DNA from: Picocystis sp. L7
Lineage: Eukaryota; Chlorophyta; Picocystophyceae; Picocystales; Picocystaceae
Reading direction: 5' to 3'
NCBI GenBank assembly: GCA_020975725.1
Contig: QXJR01000027.1
Location: forward strand, 248,001 to 312,000
Length of the DNA: 64,000 bases
Shown here: positions 30,701-40,395 of the stretch, one piece after another
How positions within the stretch are numbered: position 1 is the first letter of the stretch
How the letters are laid out: the number at the start of each line of letters is the position of its first letter
Translations under genes and position numbers: made by a program
The notes under the pieces: model-generated
The model's database searches: none
What the model saw: the letters and a program-made list of their open reading frames with translations, nothing else
What the model was told of the DNA's origin: nothing

Positions 30701-32040
30701 ATTGCTGTGGTTGGTGCAGGAAATTTTGGTGTCGATTGATCAGCAGATGCTTGAGATGCAGAGGCTTTGTCTACTTTCTGTTCTTCCGTAAACGATTCAC
30801 CCAATGCTCCCTCATGCTCTCTTGTAGGCACACTGGGAGAAAGCTTAGAAAAGTCAAAAGGCACAAGGGTAGGAAGGGGCGGTAAGTGAGGTAGTGCTTC
30901 TTGGCCGCTCAGTTCCAAGTTGGTCATTGAGTAAGCACGGATGACATGATCTTTAGTCAAAAACACGACGAAACCCACAGCGGGAAGAGCAGGTTTGCTG
31001 ACATCGCGTGGGTCTTCACATGTGATGGAAGCTCGCGTTGCTGCTTTACTGGCAAAATCAACAGCCATGTCAAGGACAAGATTATCCTCCTCGTCTGATG
31101 TCAGTGGAATGCGAAGTAGAAGCCTATCGTCTTCAATCTCAGCTATCTGCCACTCCTCGCCAGATTTCTTTATCAAAGCCACGTGTCCATCATAAGCGAG
31201 TCGATGGGCTGACAAAGACAACTCCTTCTTTTCCGTAGCTGCAGCTTCAAACCACGGATGAGGAACTTCCCGTGCATACTCCCACTCTATACACGGAAAT
31301 ACATCTTCCATAATTTTGTGCTTAGCGGCTGCAAGGCCCTCAACAGCTGAAGCAACGCCATTCCAAGACACAGCCACTAGTGGACAATCATTGGCACCTT
31401 CGCCAACCTCATAGAAGGCCACGAGGATAAGATTGCTTTCGACCCAGCAAATGTTGTCCATGTCAACCTCCGGCAACTGCCAAGTTGAGACCTCCCATTG
31501 AATCAGCGGTTTGGAAAGGTCTTCCATAGAAACGACGTTTACAGTTTTTTTGTTTCCATAGCAGATAAAATTTCCGCAGGGACTCCAGGAGAACGCAACG
31601 ATGGCCATTTCTTCTCTGCTTGCAAGTTCTTGGAGGTCGTGGTTACCCACCTGTCCAACGTAAAGTTGACCTTGTTCGTTCAATGCAAGAAAGCGGAACT
31701 TTCCTGCGTCACCTTTCTTCGCTTCTGGTCTCCATTGAATTTTTTCAACGTTTGTCTGGTTGACTGAGTCTTCTTCATTCCAGGTCCATCGTTCTGGTTT
31801 TCCCTGCCGAAGCGTCTGTGTGTCGTAGACGTGCAGTTGTCCTCCGTCCGTCACGACAGCGAGCAGCCTTCCATCTGGCGAGAACTCGAGGCTCTTTATT
31901 CCTTCCTGTTTCGTCCACGAAGCATCTATTTCTAGTTGTGGCACGCTTTCTTCTTCTTCAATCCCTTCCCTTTCTCGATGTGTACGATCCAGGTCTCGCA
32001 ACAACTGGACGGCGTCTACGATTCCCAGCCCTTCGTCCAT
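27739..32040 (-). CDS. NUP214: NUP214/Nup159-type FG nucleoporin
   Basis: An intronless frame of 1433 residues from the ATG at 32040. Residues 1 to about 380 form a beta-propeller (WTKQEGIKSLEFSPDGRLLAV; IVAFSWSPCGNFICYGNKK; ICWVESNLILVAFYE), the DDX19/Dbp5 docking module of this nucleoporin. The middle is charged and helical with coiled-coil stretches (LQQEVSDMLLHSVQ; YSTLHSQQELLQVQNAKLDS). The last 350 residues are FG-rich: many SGFG, GFGxPxQ and FGAP repeats. This propeller, coiled coil and FG order defines NUP214, on the cytoplasmic face of the pore, where it acts in mRNA release. The FG section has repetitive DNA and may be prone to length change. Confidence 0.9.
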   Translation of the reverse strand: MDEGLGIVDAVQLLRDLDRTHREREGIEEEESVPQLEIDASWTKQEGIKSLEFSPDGRLLAVVTDGGQLHVYDTQTLRQGKPERWTWNEEDSVNQTNVEKIQWRPEAKKGDAGKFRFLALNEQGQLYVGQVGNHDLQELASREEMAIVAFSWSPCGNFICYGNKKTVNVVSMEDLSKPLIQWEVSTWQLPEVDMDNICWVESNLILVAFYEVGEGANDCPLVAVSWNGVASAVEGLAAAKHKIMEDVFPCIEWEYAREVPHPWFEAAATEKKELSLSAHRLAYDGHVALIKKSGEEWQIAEIEDDRLLLRIPLTSDEEDNLVLDMAVDFASKAATRASITCEDPRDVSKPALPAVGFVVFLTKDHVIRAYSMTNLELSGQEALPHLPPLPTLVPFDFSKLSPSVPTREHEGALGESFTEEQKVDKASASQASADQSTPKFPAPTTAMVSHEPTSALKLQAQNVFPKTISKENNVPAERATATKHKASSEATRIKETPLAVGEAGFEAVFEEGSEAELQFQRGLQETRTLQQEVSDMLLHSVQRSGVGTNSCFLSFQEVGELFKRSSVLLEEVGCLKIEELKCEDMKKRLKENIKATVAALEELKCLQKRNKVLLLDENRPLDGDLSKAWGELSEQYYSLVTNISWFEHHLSNAEMTLRSRKTVNEATDRCWKHSLFSENELVGFNEGNRPSQKVSMEIKSLYSTLHSQQELLQVQNAKLDSLVSRAREEWEKLEHASEAGTKAYLGDASRLSLSDDQHESNSKPCSMPESPGIDASCIDGQSLVGDQIRQALSKTRISGASSLIIDPFNNQKNTTDTGVGTGTNLVKDLVQSSTMFTLEGAEEILSDIRNAHSVLEKYPRKHTRRLAKSLNPEATMKKSPETSFTRSALSKPYGADESKSSTQQHRNLNDAPKLERTDDQASREQREPVTTKQDLSTVEDKFGGLLRSSDTFSKHTTSSTKPLATSKTASSTPDTMKDEDKNIAALQPNVPTSDTSKKTSLAKQDEKASEGTLAEPLQTSSFNPTATKVGFGTSGLFGTNASTPMKQETTEPSKQLSKSTTTTSSAAPSASWASTFTNVPNRGSTFAHTPTGTAIQATVSSTPSTSGQEAPSQTAAVASSTQGMTSQASFGLSAQPSLPTAFDPAGTVPGQANFGRASGFGSSASISHAEPMGDFGGVSSPFTGSGTALTPQASAPASPFTSTPSSSQGQVASGFGAAPQLGTGGQSRSPFGAGFGAPSQTAGSFGSPPMPASSNFQPSSQTPGTSTASKFGGGFGAAPQIGGGFGTPPQLSGAFGAPAQPTSPFGASAQSGSGFGNPGQATSGFSTPAQPGSGFGNLAQQNSSWGAPAQPPFGGGGGAQTAGGAFGGGNQAGGGGFAAFASQSSGFGSVTQPGFGNQLSPPPTAQMGGFGQAQAPFGTPSVPAAAKFTQMRR

Positions 32041-33032
32041 TCGTCCAACAGGTCAGCCATTCGTCTATTGCGTCCATCATCTTCTCTCGACCACGTTTCC
32101 TTGGTTTCGATTGCCATGTTCGTGGTTGTGATGCATCGCCTTGGCGTCGTGCTTTCTTTTTTTCGTTTTCCGTGGCTGCTCGTTTCCACGCACCTGTCGG
32201 ATCCGCCAAAGCCACTTGGGCGTGCTTTGCATCCAGGTCGATCGCATGCAGCTCCTTCCCTCCTTCTGTCCCATCCGATCCTCCGACGGTGCGCAGGTGT
32301 GCGCATCCCACCACGTGGAATGCGGACGACGCCATCTCGCGTCCTTCGACCTTCGATGGCGTTTGGTTCCTCGATCTGTCCTTTCCCCTTCCTTTCGATC
32401 GGAGAATAGAAGGAAGGGGAGACGGTAGGGACGTCCCAATCCCAAGGGAAACCAACCCAGGTAGAACCGAAGGGGAAAGGAAGGGAAGGTGTCTGCCCTG
32501 CCATCCCTATCTTTGAAATCGATACGAAATCCGAAAAGAGGACCTTGGAGGACGGATCCATGCGAACCGAACCGTGCAAAAAACGAGCGATGGCCAACGC
32601 CGTTGGGTGATGCCGTGAGTCTCCTTTCCCATCGTCTATGCACCTTTTCCTGGGCGGATCCATTCATCTCGTGGTCGGTGCTCCCGAAACGTAAGAAAGG
32701 TATCCCAATGTCCCATCGCCGTCCCATCGCTTCCGTTCCACGCCCCTCCCGTCCACACGTGCACCACCTTGCGGGGTTCTTTGCCCTCCGCTTGGTGCAT
32801 CCGGGACTCCTGCGTGACCAATGGCATCCCTATCTGTCCTTCCATCCATGGATGTGGGCATCGCCCTCCGCCATTCATGTCGTGGGTCCTGGGGTCGGGT
32901 CTCCCTTCCACCCCCCCCTCACCAAGGGAAACGGAGTTTGACAGAGATGGACAGAGGGAGAGATTGAAGCCGAGAGATTGAAAGCGAGAGATGGGCAGGA
33001 GGGAAGGTGAGAGTTGGAGAGGGAGGGAAAGT

Positions 33033-33732
33033 GAGAGATGGGCAGAGGGAGAGGGTAGTTGAGAGATGGGCAGAGGGAGAGGAAAGGTGAGGGTTGGAGA
33101 GGGAGAGAGGGTAGTTGAGAGATGGGCAGAGGGAGAGGAAAGTTGAGGGTTGGAGAGGGAGAGAGGGTAGTTGAGAGATGGGCAGAGGGAGAGGGTAGTT
33201 GAGAGATGGGCAGAGGGAGAGGAAAGGTGAGGGTTGGAGAGGGAGAGAGGGTAGTTGAGAGATGGGCAGAGGGAGAGGAAAGGTGAGGGTTGGAGAGGGA
33301 GAGAGGGTAGTTGAGAGATGGGCAGAGGGAGAGGAAAGGTGAGGGTTGGAGAGGGAGAGAGGGTAGTTGAGAGATGGGCAGAGGGAGAGGAAAGGTGAGG
33401 GTTGGAGAGGGAGAGAGGGTAGTTGAGAGATGGGCAGAGGGAGAGGAAAGGTGAGGGTTGGAGAGGGAGAGAGGGTAGTTGAGAGATGGGCAGAGGGAGA
33501 GGAAAGGTGAGGGTTGGAGAGGGAGAGAGGGTAGTTGAGAGATGGGCAGAGGGAGAGGAAAGGTGAGGGTTGGAGAGGGAGAGAGGGTAGTTGAGAGATG
33601 GGCAGAGGGAGAGGAAAGGTGAGGGTTGGAGAGGGAGAGAGGGTAGTTGAGAGATGGGCAGAGGGAGAGGAAAGGTGAGGGTTGGAGAGGGAGAGAGGGT
33701 AGTTGAGAGATGGGCAGAGGGAGAGGCAGGAG
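33033..33732 (+). repeat. Purine-rich minisatellite, 56-bp unit, 11 full copies plus partial copies
   Basis: The unit starts GAGAGATGGGCAGAGGGAGA and ends GAGGGTAGTT. Full units begin at 33061, 33117, 33201, 33257, 33313, 33369, 33425, 33481, 33537, 33593 and 33649; 28-bp short forms begin at 33033 and 33173, and the last partial copy is at 33705. The full units are almost identical, with a one-base variant visible in the second. Diverged relatives run back to about 32940. The unit length is not a multiple of three, so a protein-coding role is unlikely. Confidence 0.95.
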
Positions 33733-34461
33733 GGTAGGACACCATGGTGAGGTTGAGTTGTCGAGGTTCATCGTGATGGACACCGAACTCTCCCATGCGC
33801 CGAAGCATGGCTGCAGCCGCGATGGTCGAAGCGGTCGAAGATGCGGCTTGGTGGTGGGAGGAACACAGGTGCGTAGAAAAAGAAGAAGAAAAAAAAGAGG
33901 AAGAAGGGGTACCAACACGAAGATGCGAAACAACGAAACAGTGAGAAAGGAGGAGACGAAACCGACGCCTGAGAAACGAAAGCACTGCTAAAAGCAGCGG
34001 GACATCTTGGATGCAAATCCCCAGGTGCCTCGCTGAAGAGAAGGGTGCAACACAAACGTAGCAGTGGAAGGATGTACAAGACAAGACTACGTGTCCAAGT
34101 CTTACCCGAAACTGCGTACAGTACAACGCCGTTTCGAAGTGCGAACGGTACAGGCGAGACTCTAGGATTGGTAGAGGGTTTGCTCTGGAGAATGAAATGA
34201 CTGACTGCACGTGAAAACGTGTCACTTAGGGACGTGGGAAATGACGAACGCTTCGAACCTAGAGCTCTGGGCCTGAAGAGCACGTTCTTGGACGGTGAAA
34301 CCTTCGAAAGGCACACACCACTCCTTGCTGTCTATCGACCTCTACCGGCACTTTAACACGAATATGTATGAATTTGCTGTTGATTGACCTTTGAAAATGC
34401 TGAACATAGATTTGATGTAAACCATTATGGAGCCGGTCCTGGTCTGTGTCGATCGTCCCTC

Positions 34462-34482
34462 TTACAGAGTAAGAGGGTGAGA
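34462..34482. other. Short perfect hairpin, CCCTCTTA / TAAGAGGG
   Basis: An 8-bp perfect stem with a CAGAG loop in the spacer about 60 bp beyond the HAP2 stop codon. It could be part of a 3' end signal or chance. No run of T follows on either strand. Confidence 0.4.
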
Positions 34483-34542
34483 GTGCAAATCCTCAAGTTG
34501 AACGTACGAAAAACTCGAATTGAAGTGGCTTCCAGTGAAACG

Positions 34543-36660
34543 TCAAGTCAAGTCACCCCAGCCGTTGTGGACGTTGTAGGTTGGTGCTGAAGGTCTGGTG
34601 CTGGTGGAATGAACGTGCCTGTCCCAAAAGCTTTTGGAGGGTGGTAGAGGTTTTTGCGTTGCCAGGTTTCGCTGCTGGAGGCGGATGTTGTTCATGGAAG
34701 GGTTTCTTGTGTTTAGTGATTTCCCAGGTGCAAGTTCTTTCTCTTGGGAGGTCAAACCAGATGTGATCGAGCCTGTCAACATCCTCGTGGCAAACTTCAG
34801 GCAAAGGTAAGTCGCCGCACATGCTCCAATCAAACTCCCCAAAACTATGAGTATGAAGAGCAACAACCTTTGCCAGCAACCTCTCAAAATATTGCAAACA
34901 ACGTTGTATAGCTTGCAACGCTGGGCGCATGTTTTAGAATTGTTCGGGTCCCGCAAGGGATCCCCATCCCTGTCTCCGGGTGATTGCGGTATTTCTGTCA
35001 TGTTCGTTTCAGTTGTGTTGAAAAGAAGATCTTTGGTGTCAAGAATAGCACCCAATGAATCGTACATGGTAATAATGCAGCTCCTTTGACTAGCTTCATT
35101 GTCCTCTGCTCGCACACGAAATGTCGTGAAAGGGCCTACTTGAGTGTTGGCCTGTGATGCAATATTCACATGCTGTGCAGTGGGCGGTGGTAAAACCCTA
35201 TCCGTACAGTTTGTTACGGCAACTGTGTATGCTGCATCAAGTGCCCCAGTGTTACGCAATGTGATTATAATGTAGCCATCTAGTGTCGAGGCTTCGAAGC
35301 TCCCGCATGTGTGGAGATTAAACGTGCAGACTTTGGCTTCCACAATATTGCCAGGACTTTGATTGACCACGAACTTCAGGTTGTCTGCAACCATGTTCAT
35401 AACCACGATAGAATGTCGCAGCTCTGTGAGGGGCACAGACAAAGCAGCGCTTGCTCCATTAGATGGGGGTTTGAGATCAACTGATCCCCACTGAGACAAG
35501 AAATACAGAGGCGTTTGCCCTGCATTGACTCTTTGTTCATCCTCTTCGTGCAAATCGGCAATTTGATTGGCAAGACATGTCCCGATAGGTCGTTTGCACT
35601 TGTCTGGATGAGATCGAAAGGCAGTGAAGCTAGAACCAATCTTATCACAATCGGTGCCGGTGAGAGAAAATCGACCCTTGTCAACTAGCATCCAACGAGA
35701 CTTGTCACCATTGAAGATCTCTTGAGAAGATGCCCCGCGCGGTGTTGGTATCAGCAGTATTTTTTCGCTCAGCACAGGAGGAGATACAAAACTTGCTAGA
35801 TCGCCAAGAAGTTGAACTGAGAGAAAGGCATCGGTTGTAAGTTGGATGGGTGCCTGGGGAGTGACACTAATGGTTTCGGCTTGCACTCCATCTGTCAAGT
35901 TGAGGTGGTCGGTAGGTTTGTGAACGAGCAAAACATTGATGCTGTAGTCCACTTCTGCCCTTCCCACATTGTATCCAGCGTGCCAGAGCATGTCCAAGTT
36001 CATGCAGTGTGCAGATGCGGGAACACCACCAAGGAACAGAAAATTCCCCAGCAGACTACAATCCACATTGCCCCGTGCAAGCTGTGGTGATCCTCCCCCT
36101 ATCGTATCTCCCCAAGTTCCATCTACATCACAAGGGCAACAAAAGCCTTGGCTATCTGCTACTTGGGAACCTGTTTCGGGATTTGTGTACCATCCGCAGG
36201 TTGGGTGTTGTTCATTGGCTCCATCTTTGCAAATTGCCGAACTTTCGCCTGTTCCTGTGTACATCACGGCTTCTATCGGCTTGTGATTGAACGACTGGGT
36301 GTAGCTGAGTTCGTAGTTCGCGTTGACATGCGACTTGGTGAGAGAGATATGGACAGGGTCGGCCAACTCTCGGCAATCTTTATCACTCGACGGACAGCCA
36401 TTTGGGCAAGAACTGTCTTCCGTGTTCACACACCGTATGGGATCAACTTCGATTGTTTCTGTTGCAAGATCACTGCCCGTGGGAACCGTGAGAGTTACCA
36501 CTAATCTTTCTTGGCAGGATCGTAATAAGCTCGAGCCGTTGTTGACGCATTGGAGCAACTGGCTGCTGGCTAGAATTGTGGTGCTATGCACCGAATGGAA
36601 GCATAACCACCAAATCACTGCTCCGAGTGTGACTATGGCTGTCCTTCCGGCTCTCGCCAT
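34543..36660 (-). CDS. HAP2: HAP2/GCS1 gamete fusion protein
   Basis: An intronless 705-residue protein from the ATG at 36660. Residues 1 to about 26 are a signal peptide. The ectodomain of about 570 residues is Cys-rich, with many sequons, and carries the HAP2/GCS1 blocks: CSxRLVVTLTV-like CQERLVVTLTV, QGFCCPCD, CSLLGNFLFLGGVPASAHCM and WMLVDKGRFSLTGTDCDKIG. A membrane helix (LLLFILIVLGSLIGACAATYL) lies near residue 600, and a basic cytoplasmic tail follows. HAP2 is the eukaryotic class II fusogen that merges gamete membranes in green algae, plants, ciliates and many other protists. Finding it here implies that the species has, or recently had, sex. Confidence 0.95.
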   Translation of the reverse strand: MARAGRTAIVTLGAVIWWLCFHSVHSTTILASSQLLQCVNNGSSLLRSCQERLVVTLTVPTGSDLATETIEVDPIRCVNTEDSSCPNGCPSSDKDCRELADPVHISLTKSHVNANYELSYTQSFNHKPIEAVMYTGTGESSAICKDGANEQHPTCGWYTNPETGSQVADSQGFCCPCDVDGTWGDTIGGGSPQLARGNVDCSLLGNFLFLGGVPASAHCMNLDMLWHAGYNVGRAEVDYSINVLLVHKPTDHLNLTDGVQAETISVTPQAPIQLTTDAFLSVQLLGDLASFVSPPVLSEKILLIPTPRGASSQEIFNGDKSRWMLVDKGRFSLTGTDCDKIGSSFTAFRSHPDKCKRPIGTCLANQIADLHEEDEQRVNAGQTPLYFLSQWGSVDLKPPSNGASAALSVPLTELRHSIVVMNMVADNLKFVVNQSPGNIVEAKVCTFNLHTCGSFEASTLDGYIIITLRNTGALDAAYTVAVTNCTDRVLPPPTAQHVNIASQANTQVGPFTTFRVRAEDNEASQRSCIITMYDSLGAILDTKDLLFNTTETNMTEIPQSPGDRDGDPLRDPNNSKTCAQRCKLYNVVCNILRGCWQRLLLFILIVLGSLIGACAATYLCLKFATRMLTGSITSGLTSQEKELAPGKSLNTRNPSMNNIRLQQRNLATQKPLPPSKSFWDRHVHSTSTRPSAPTYNVHNGWGDLT

Positions 36661-36963
36661 CGCTTTACCGAGTATAAATCTCCCTTAGTCTACGTAGAAG
36701 AGTGTTGTTTTGCGATCCTTCGGCTCTTCGCGAGAGCTTTCGCTGCATGGCAAGCGACATGGCATGTCACATGTGCCGTGTCGACAGGTCGGTCCCCTGC
36801 GACGGGGTCAGAGAATATTCTCCACTTTTCGTCCGACTCCATCCCTTCGGCGGGGGTAGAAAGATTTTGGATGAAAGAGGGTGCAAAACCGGTTGAAATA
36901 TGCATGCATTCCGAGTTGGTGCATCAGATAAAGCTCAAACATGCGTGCAAAGTGAAACTGTAC

Positions 36964-38616
36964 TCAGAGCGCCTCTCCGTCTAAGACTTGAAGTTCCTTT
37001 TCTGTGAAGATATGATTCCTCTCCAACCCCATGCGTACAGGGCCAAGAAGGGCAATGAGCACTGGAAAAAGGATACCGACTCTGCTGTTTTTCACTTGAT
37101 ACATGGCAAGCAAAGCAACGATCTGTATCAGTGTGAATTTGTGTGTGGAAGAGATACTGATATCCGTTGTACAAGGAAGGCGAGGCAGCAACTCTGGGTC
37201 ATGCATCAGCAGTCCCACCCTCTCCAAAAACGAGTTGCCCTTGACGGCTGATATTCCAAGGTACAGGAACAAGCCCATCAGCACCGCCAGTGGAATCATG
37301 GCGAGTAAACCTCGGGCAAATACAAGGCTCACGCCGATTAAGGAGTGAATGAACAATCCTGTCAACCTGTTCTCCATTACGGACTCGATGCGCTCTCCAA
37401 CACCAGTTGGGGAAGGACCCATTACAGCTAGTGACTTGAGGTGGTTGATGGAGCGAACAGTGGCTGCGACCAACCATGGGAGACCAAAAAGAGAACAGCA
37501 AGCTGTCAAAACACTCAAAACAGCCATGTCTAAATGGTATCCATGTCCTTTCCTCAGTCTGTTCTCGCTACTGTTGACTAGCCTTGTGGTTATGTTTTGA
37601 TCGAAGAAAAGAAGAACGGTTGCCATCACCCCAGGGATTGCAGACGCCCACCTAGCCCACACCGGTACAGAAAAAAGATCAATCAACCATGGACGAGGAA
37701 CAGAGGGAGCAAAGTCCATTGGGACTGCTAACATGGGCAAACTGATCTCAAATCGGTTTGAAACCACCATCGACAAGAGGGTAGCTGTTAGGATGCCAAT
37801 TGTCGGGGCAAAATCTGCCACTGTGTTCCTCACTTTTTTGGTGAAGAAGAGGCTTTTTCTGAAATTGGCCAGTGTTATTGCAACACCCAGTGTTGTCAAC
37901 GATACCAGTGTGGATAAAAGGGCAACTTCAGCATTGGAATTTGCTTTCAGATAAAGGCTGAGAGAATCCTTCAGTGCTTCTGCAATAAAAATGACGGCTA
38001 TCAATGCACTGAATATCTCATCTGTAAACTTTGTTAGAAGTTTCACTGTATTTGATGCACTTATCAGTGCACAGAACATGAGCATTCCCGAGCTCCACAG
38101 TCCTACCCAGGCATACATAGGAAGGAACGGCAAAGAGTACGCCACACACATATTGTAAAGAGCACTGGTCAGTGCTAATACTGGTCCGGTGCTACCAACA
38201 ATGGTGATGGGCTGCCCAGATACCAACGCATACACACAACCACACCCTGCTGTAGCCAGAATCATTTCCACTGCACCGATCAGCCCTCCGGTCGCAAGCG
38301 ACATCATTCCGCCAAACGCCACCGCAGGCGCCAAGCATCCAAAGAAGAGGAAGAAAATGCTTGCTACGGCACGTAGGTTCATCGCATCTGTGAAATCACT
38401 GATAAACCATGGCGCCTTTCTCTGCACATCTTCGACAATTCCCACTCCAATCGGTTGCAACAACCTGGTCTCGTTTTTCCTTCGACTCGCATTTCCCCCC
38501 CGACAAAGCGCGATTCGTTTCGTTGACCGTTTCCATTGGCTTTGGTTGCCTGTGCAATTCTTTTTTACTCCAAGTCCACCAGTATGAATATTCGAGACCG
38601 CATGCACACGATACAT
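36964..38616 (-). CDS. SLC4-family anion transporter (bicarbonate/borate type)
   Basis: A frame of 550 residues from the ATG at 38616. Upstream in-frame codons lack an ATG, and the first 70 residues are weakly supported, so a different start or a missed 5' exon is possible. The family blocks are clear: APWFISDFTDAMN, then FGCLAPAVAFGG, SGQPITIVGSTGPVL, and a C-terminal LIALLGPVRMGLERNHIFTEKELQVLD. About 10-12 membrane helices are visible. The C-terminal 'FTxxELxxLD' tail is common to SLC4 transporters. It should exchange or co-transport HCO3-, Cl- or borate; the sequence alone does not decide. The large cytoplasmic N-domain of animal SLC4 is absent, as in plant BOR transporters. Confidence 0.85.
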   Translation of the reverse strand: MYRVHAVSNIHTGGLGVKKNCTGNQSQWKRSTKRIALCRGGNASRRKNETRLLQPIGVGIVEDVQRKAPWFISDFTDAMNLRAVASIFFLFFGCLAPAVAFGGMMSLATGGLIGAVEMILATAGCGCVYALVSGQPITIVGSTGPVLALTSALYNMCVAYSLPFLPMYAWVGLWSSGMLMFCALISASNTVKLLTKFTDEIFSALIAVIFIAEALKDSLSLYLKANSNAEVALLSTLVSLTTLGVAITLANFRKSLFFTKKVRNTVADFAPTIGILTATLLSMVVSNRFEISLPMLAVPMDFAPSVPRPWLIDLFSVPVWARWASAIPGVMATVLLFFDQNITTRLVNSSENRLRKGHGYHLDMAVLSVLTACCSLFGLPWLVAATVRSINHLKSLAVMGPSPTGVGERIESVMENRLTGLFIHSLIGVSLVFARGLLAMIPLAVLMGLFLYLGISAVKGNSFLERVGLLMHDPELLPRLPCTTDISISSTHKFTLIQIVALLAMYQVKNSRVGILFPVLIALLGPVRMGLERNHIFTEKELQVLDGEAL

Positions 38617-40395
38617 CCTGTGGCGTCGCACGTGTCGGAACCGTTTCGAGGATGGGCTCGATCTCGACGGGATTATCCAGAGAAGAATCTCCCTTATCCA
38701 ATCCCAGCAGTCTCGATGTGGATCCTCGAATGAAACACCAACTTTCAAACAACAGATAGGTTGGATACGTAGTGCCGTTGATCACGCACCCTCTATGGTG
38801 ATAGGGGAAAGATAATTTAAGGGATGGGTTACCAGTGAAAGTAGAACGGATCCACAATGTAACTTATAGGATATCAAGAATGAAATATGCGCTAGTCAAA
38901 TAGCCTTGTTCTGTTTGGGTTAATGAAATGTCAAGTCTACATCATCAACAAGCATGGTGCTTGTCTATGCGGGGAACCTATTCAAACGATGCACGTTTCA
39001 ACTTTTGTGATGGAATTTGTCTAAACGTTGTCCAATATCATTCGCTGTCATCTAAGTTGCAGTACTCACAAACTTAAGCTTGCCTGTTGTGCTCTCGGTG
39101 TAGAGCAAGGCGTACATTGCATCTCACACAAAGAGCGAGTATGTCGTATTGTATGTGGGTTGAATTGAAATGCAGCGCCTCACGAAATAGAAGTTTTGTT
39201 ATTCGAAGCCCCCTTTGAGAATTTTGTTTGACAAAAGAGACAGTTGTAACCAAAAACTATGACAAAGATCTATAACATCTTTTTGCAAGTGTTTGATTCC
39301 CTCGCGGCCAATCTACTCTTGACATGTTTTGCGATGAATTTGTATTGCATTATTGCGAAAAGCACTATGATCGTGATAGATTTTTGAATTGTGGTGGAGT
39401 GCATATATTCCATTTTGCCTCCTCTAAGAAATGCTAAGTGTTAGGTGTCCGTTTGCATGATAACAAATGTATGATGGCATACTTTACAAGCTCATCCTTG
39501 TCGTAACATGTCAATGTCCCATGTCTCTTCGGTAACCTTGATTGTCTGGAATTTAAGCACTTTTCAAGATGTGATCGAAAGCACGCAAAGGAATACCAAC
39601 GATACGAGCAAATGGTGGCAGCAATTCACACATGCATGAAAGGAACGTTTTCAGCGTTGGTTTCGAAGCAAACTTCGCATTGCATGAGCGGTGCGCCAAC
39701 AAGAATGAAAAGCCAAGAACAGGAACTGCGTTTTCCACGTCATGTGGCACACTAGTAGAATAGATGTCTTTAATGCTTTTCAACAAGTTTTGGTATATCT
39801 GTAGCAAGAAATTTGGTTCCATGGCGACGCTTTGTTGTTTAATGCTCCAGCAAAACTGGGGCATTCATTTGAAGAAGGGGAGAATGAAGAGGTACAAATG
39901 TAAGTTCGAGATCTAGGTATGCATTCCGAAGTTCGATGAACAAGAAAAAAAAGAAAGTCTATACTAAGAAAGAAACCTTCTGTTGAACAAAATAAATGGG
40001 CTTCCCTGTGTTGGCGGTTCAAAACCCACAGGTGATATCTACGTGTGGCTCGTACTCCTGTACAAACACCGGAGCGACGGCTTCTTGCATTGCACCTCAC
40101 ACATGTCATTCTGAAGAATATGTGCCCCAAAAGCTGAAGTCTTGTGGCATGCAACCCACTACAGGCCGAATTCAACTTCCAAGGTACATGTAGATGGACA
40201 CACACGAGCACATACATTGCAGGAAAAAAACTCCATTCAGATGCTGCTCGGATTGTACTGGACAAATTATGAATACGCTGCATCGAGTTGTGCCGGCTAC
40301 CATTGCCGCAATACATACGATGCGTGGTGTAGGAAGCGGGTCGTTGTTGTGCTTCAAGTGGGTGTTTCTGTGCCTGTCATTGATTTCTGTTCCCT
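38617..40395. other. AT-richer spacer, about 1.8 kb
   Basis: It is visibly richer in A/T than the flanking genes and lacks strong coding signals apart from one small frame at 39553-39864 (separate entry). No repeats longer than simple runs were seen. Confidence 0.55.
39553..39864 (-). CDS. Small hypothetical frame, 103 residues
   Basis: An ATG-started frame with a second ATG at 39822. The translation has a protein-like mix (LLQIYQNLLKSIKDIYST; TLKTFLSCMCELLPPF) with alternating hydrophobic and polar residues. It matches no family I know, and the DNA has the AT-richer bias of the spacer. It could be a small gene, a last exon or chance. Confidence 0.25.
   Translation of the reverse strand: MPQFCWSIKQQSVAMEPNFLLQIYQNLLKSIKDIYSTSVPHDVENAVPVLGFSFLLAHRSCNAKFASKPTLKTFLSCMCELLPPFARIVGIPLRAFDHILKSA

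Larger units (their letters stand above)
32041..34542. other. 2.5-kb non-coding stretch with minisatellite
   Basis: It lies upstream of NUP214 and downstream of HAP2. It contains a GA-rich lead-in from about 32940, the 56-bp array (separate entry) and about 800 bp with a hairpin near 34462. Long frames cross the array only because a pyrimidine-rich repeat on that strand lacks stop codons. Confidence 0.7.

Noticed and set aside
33033-33732. CRISPR-like repeat array
   Set aside because: The units are direct tandem copies with no unique spacers, in eukaryotic nuclear DNA.
32636-34225. Minus-strand frame of 529 codons with Pro/Leu/Ser repeats
   Set aside because: It is the translation of the 56-bp minisatellite on its pyrimidine strand, where stops are rare. 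The repeat is not a multiple of three and reads in three frames in turn.
34430-34510. Possible tRNA around the hairpin at 34462
   Set aside because: The hairpin is perfect but the flanks do not form an acceptor stem, and the expected internal promoter boxes are missing.
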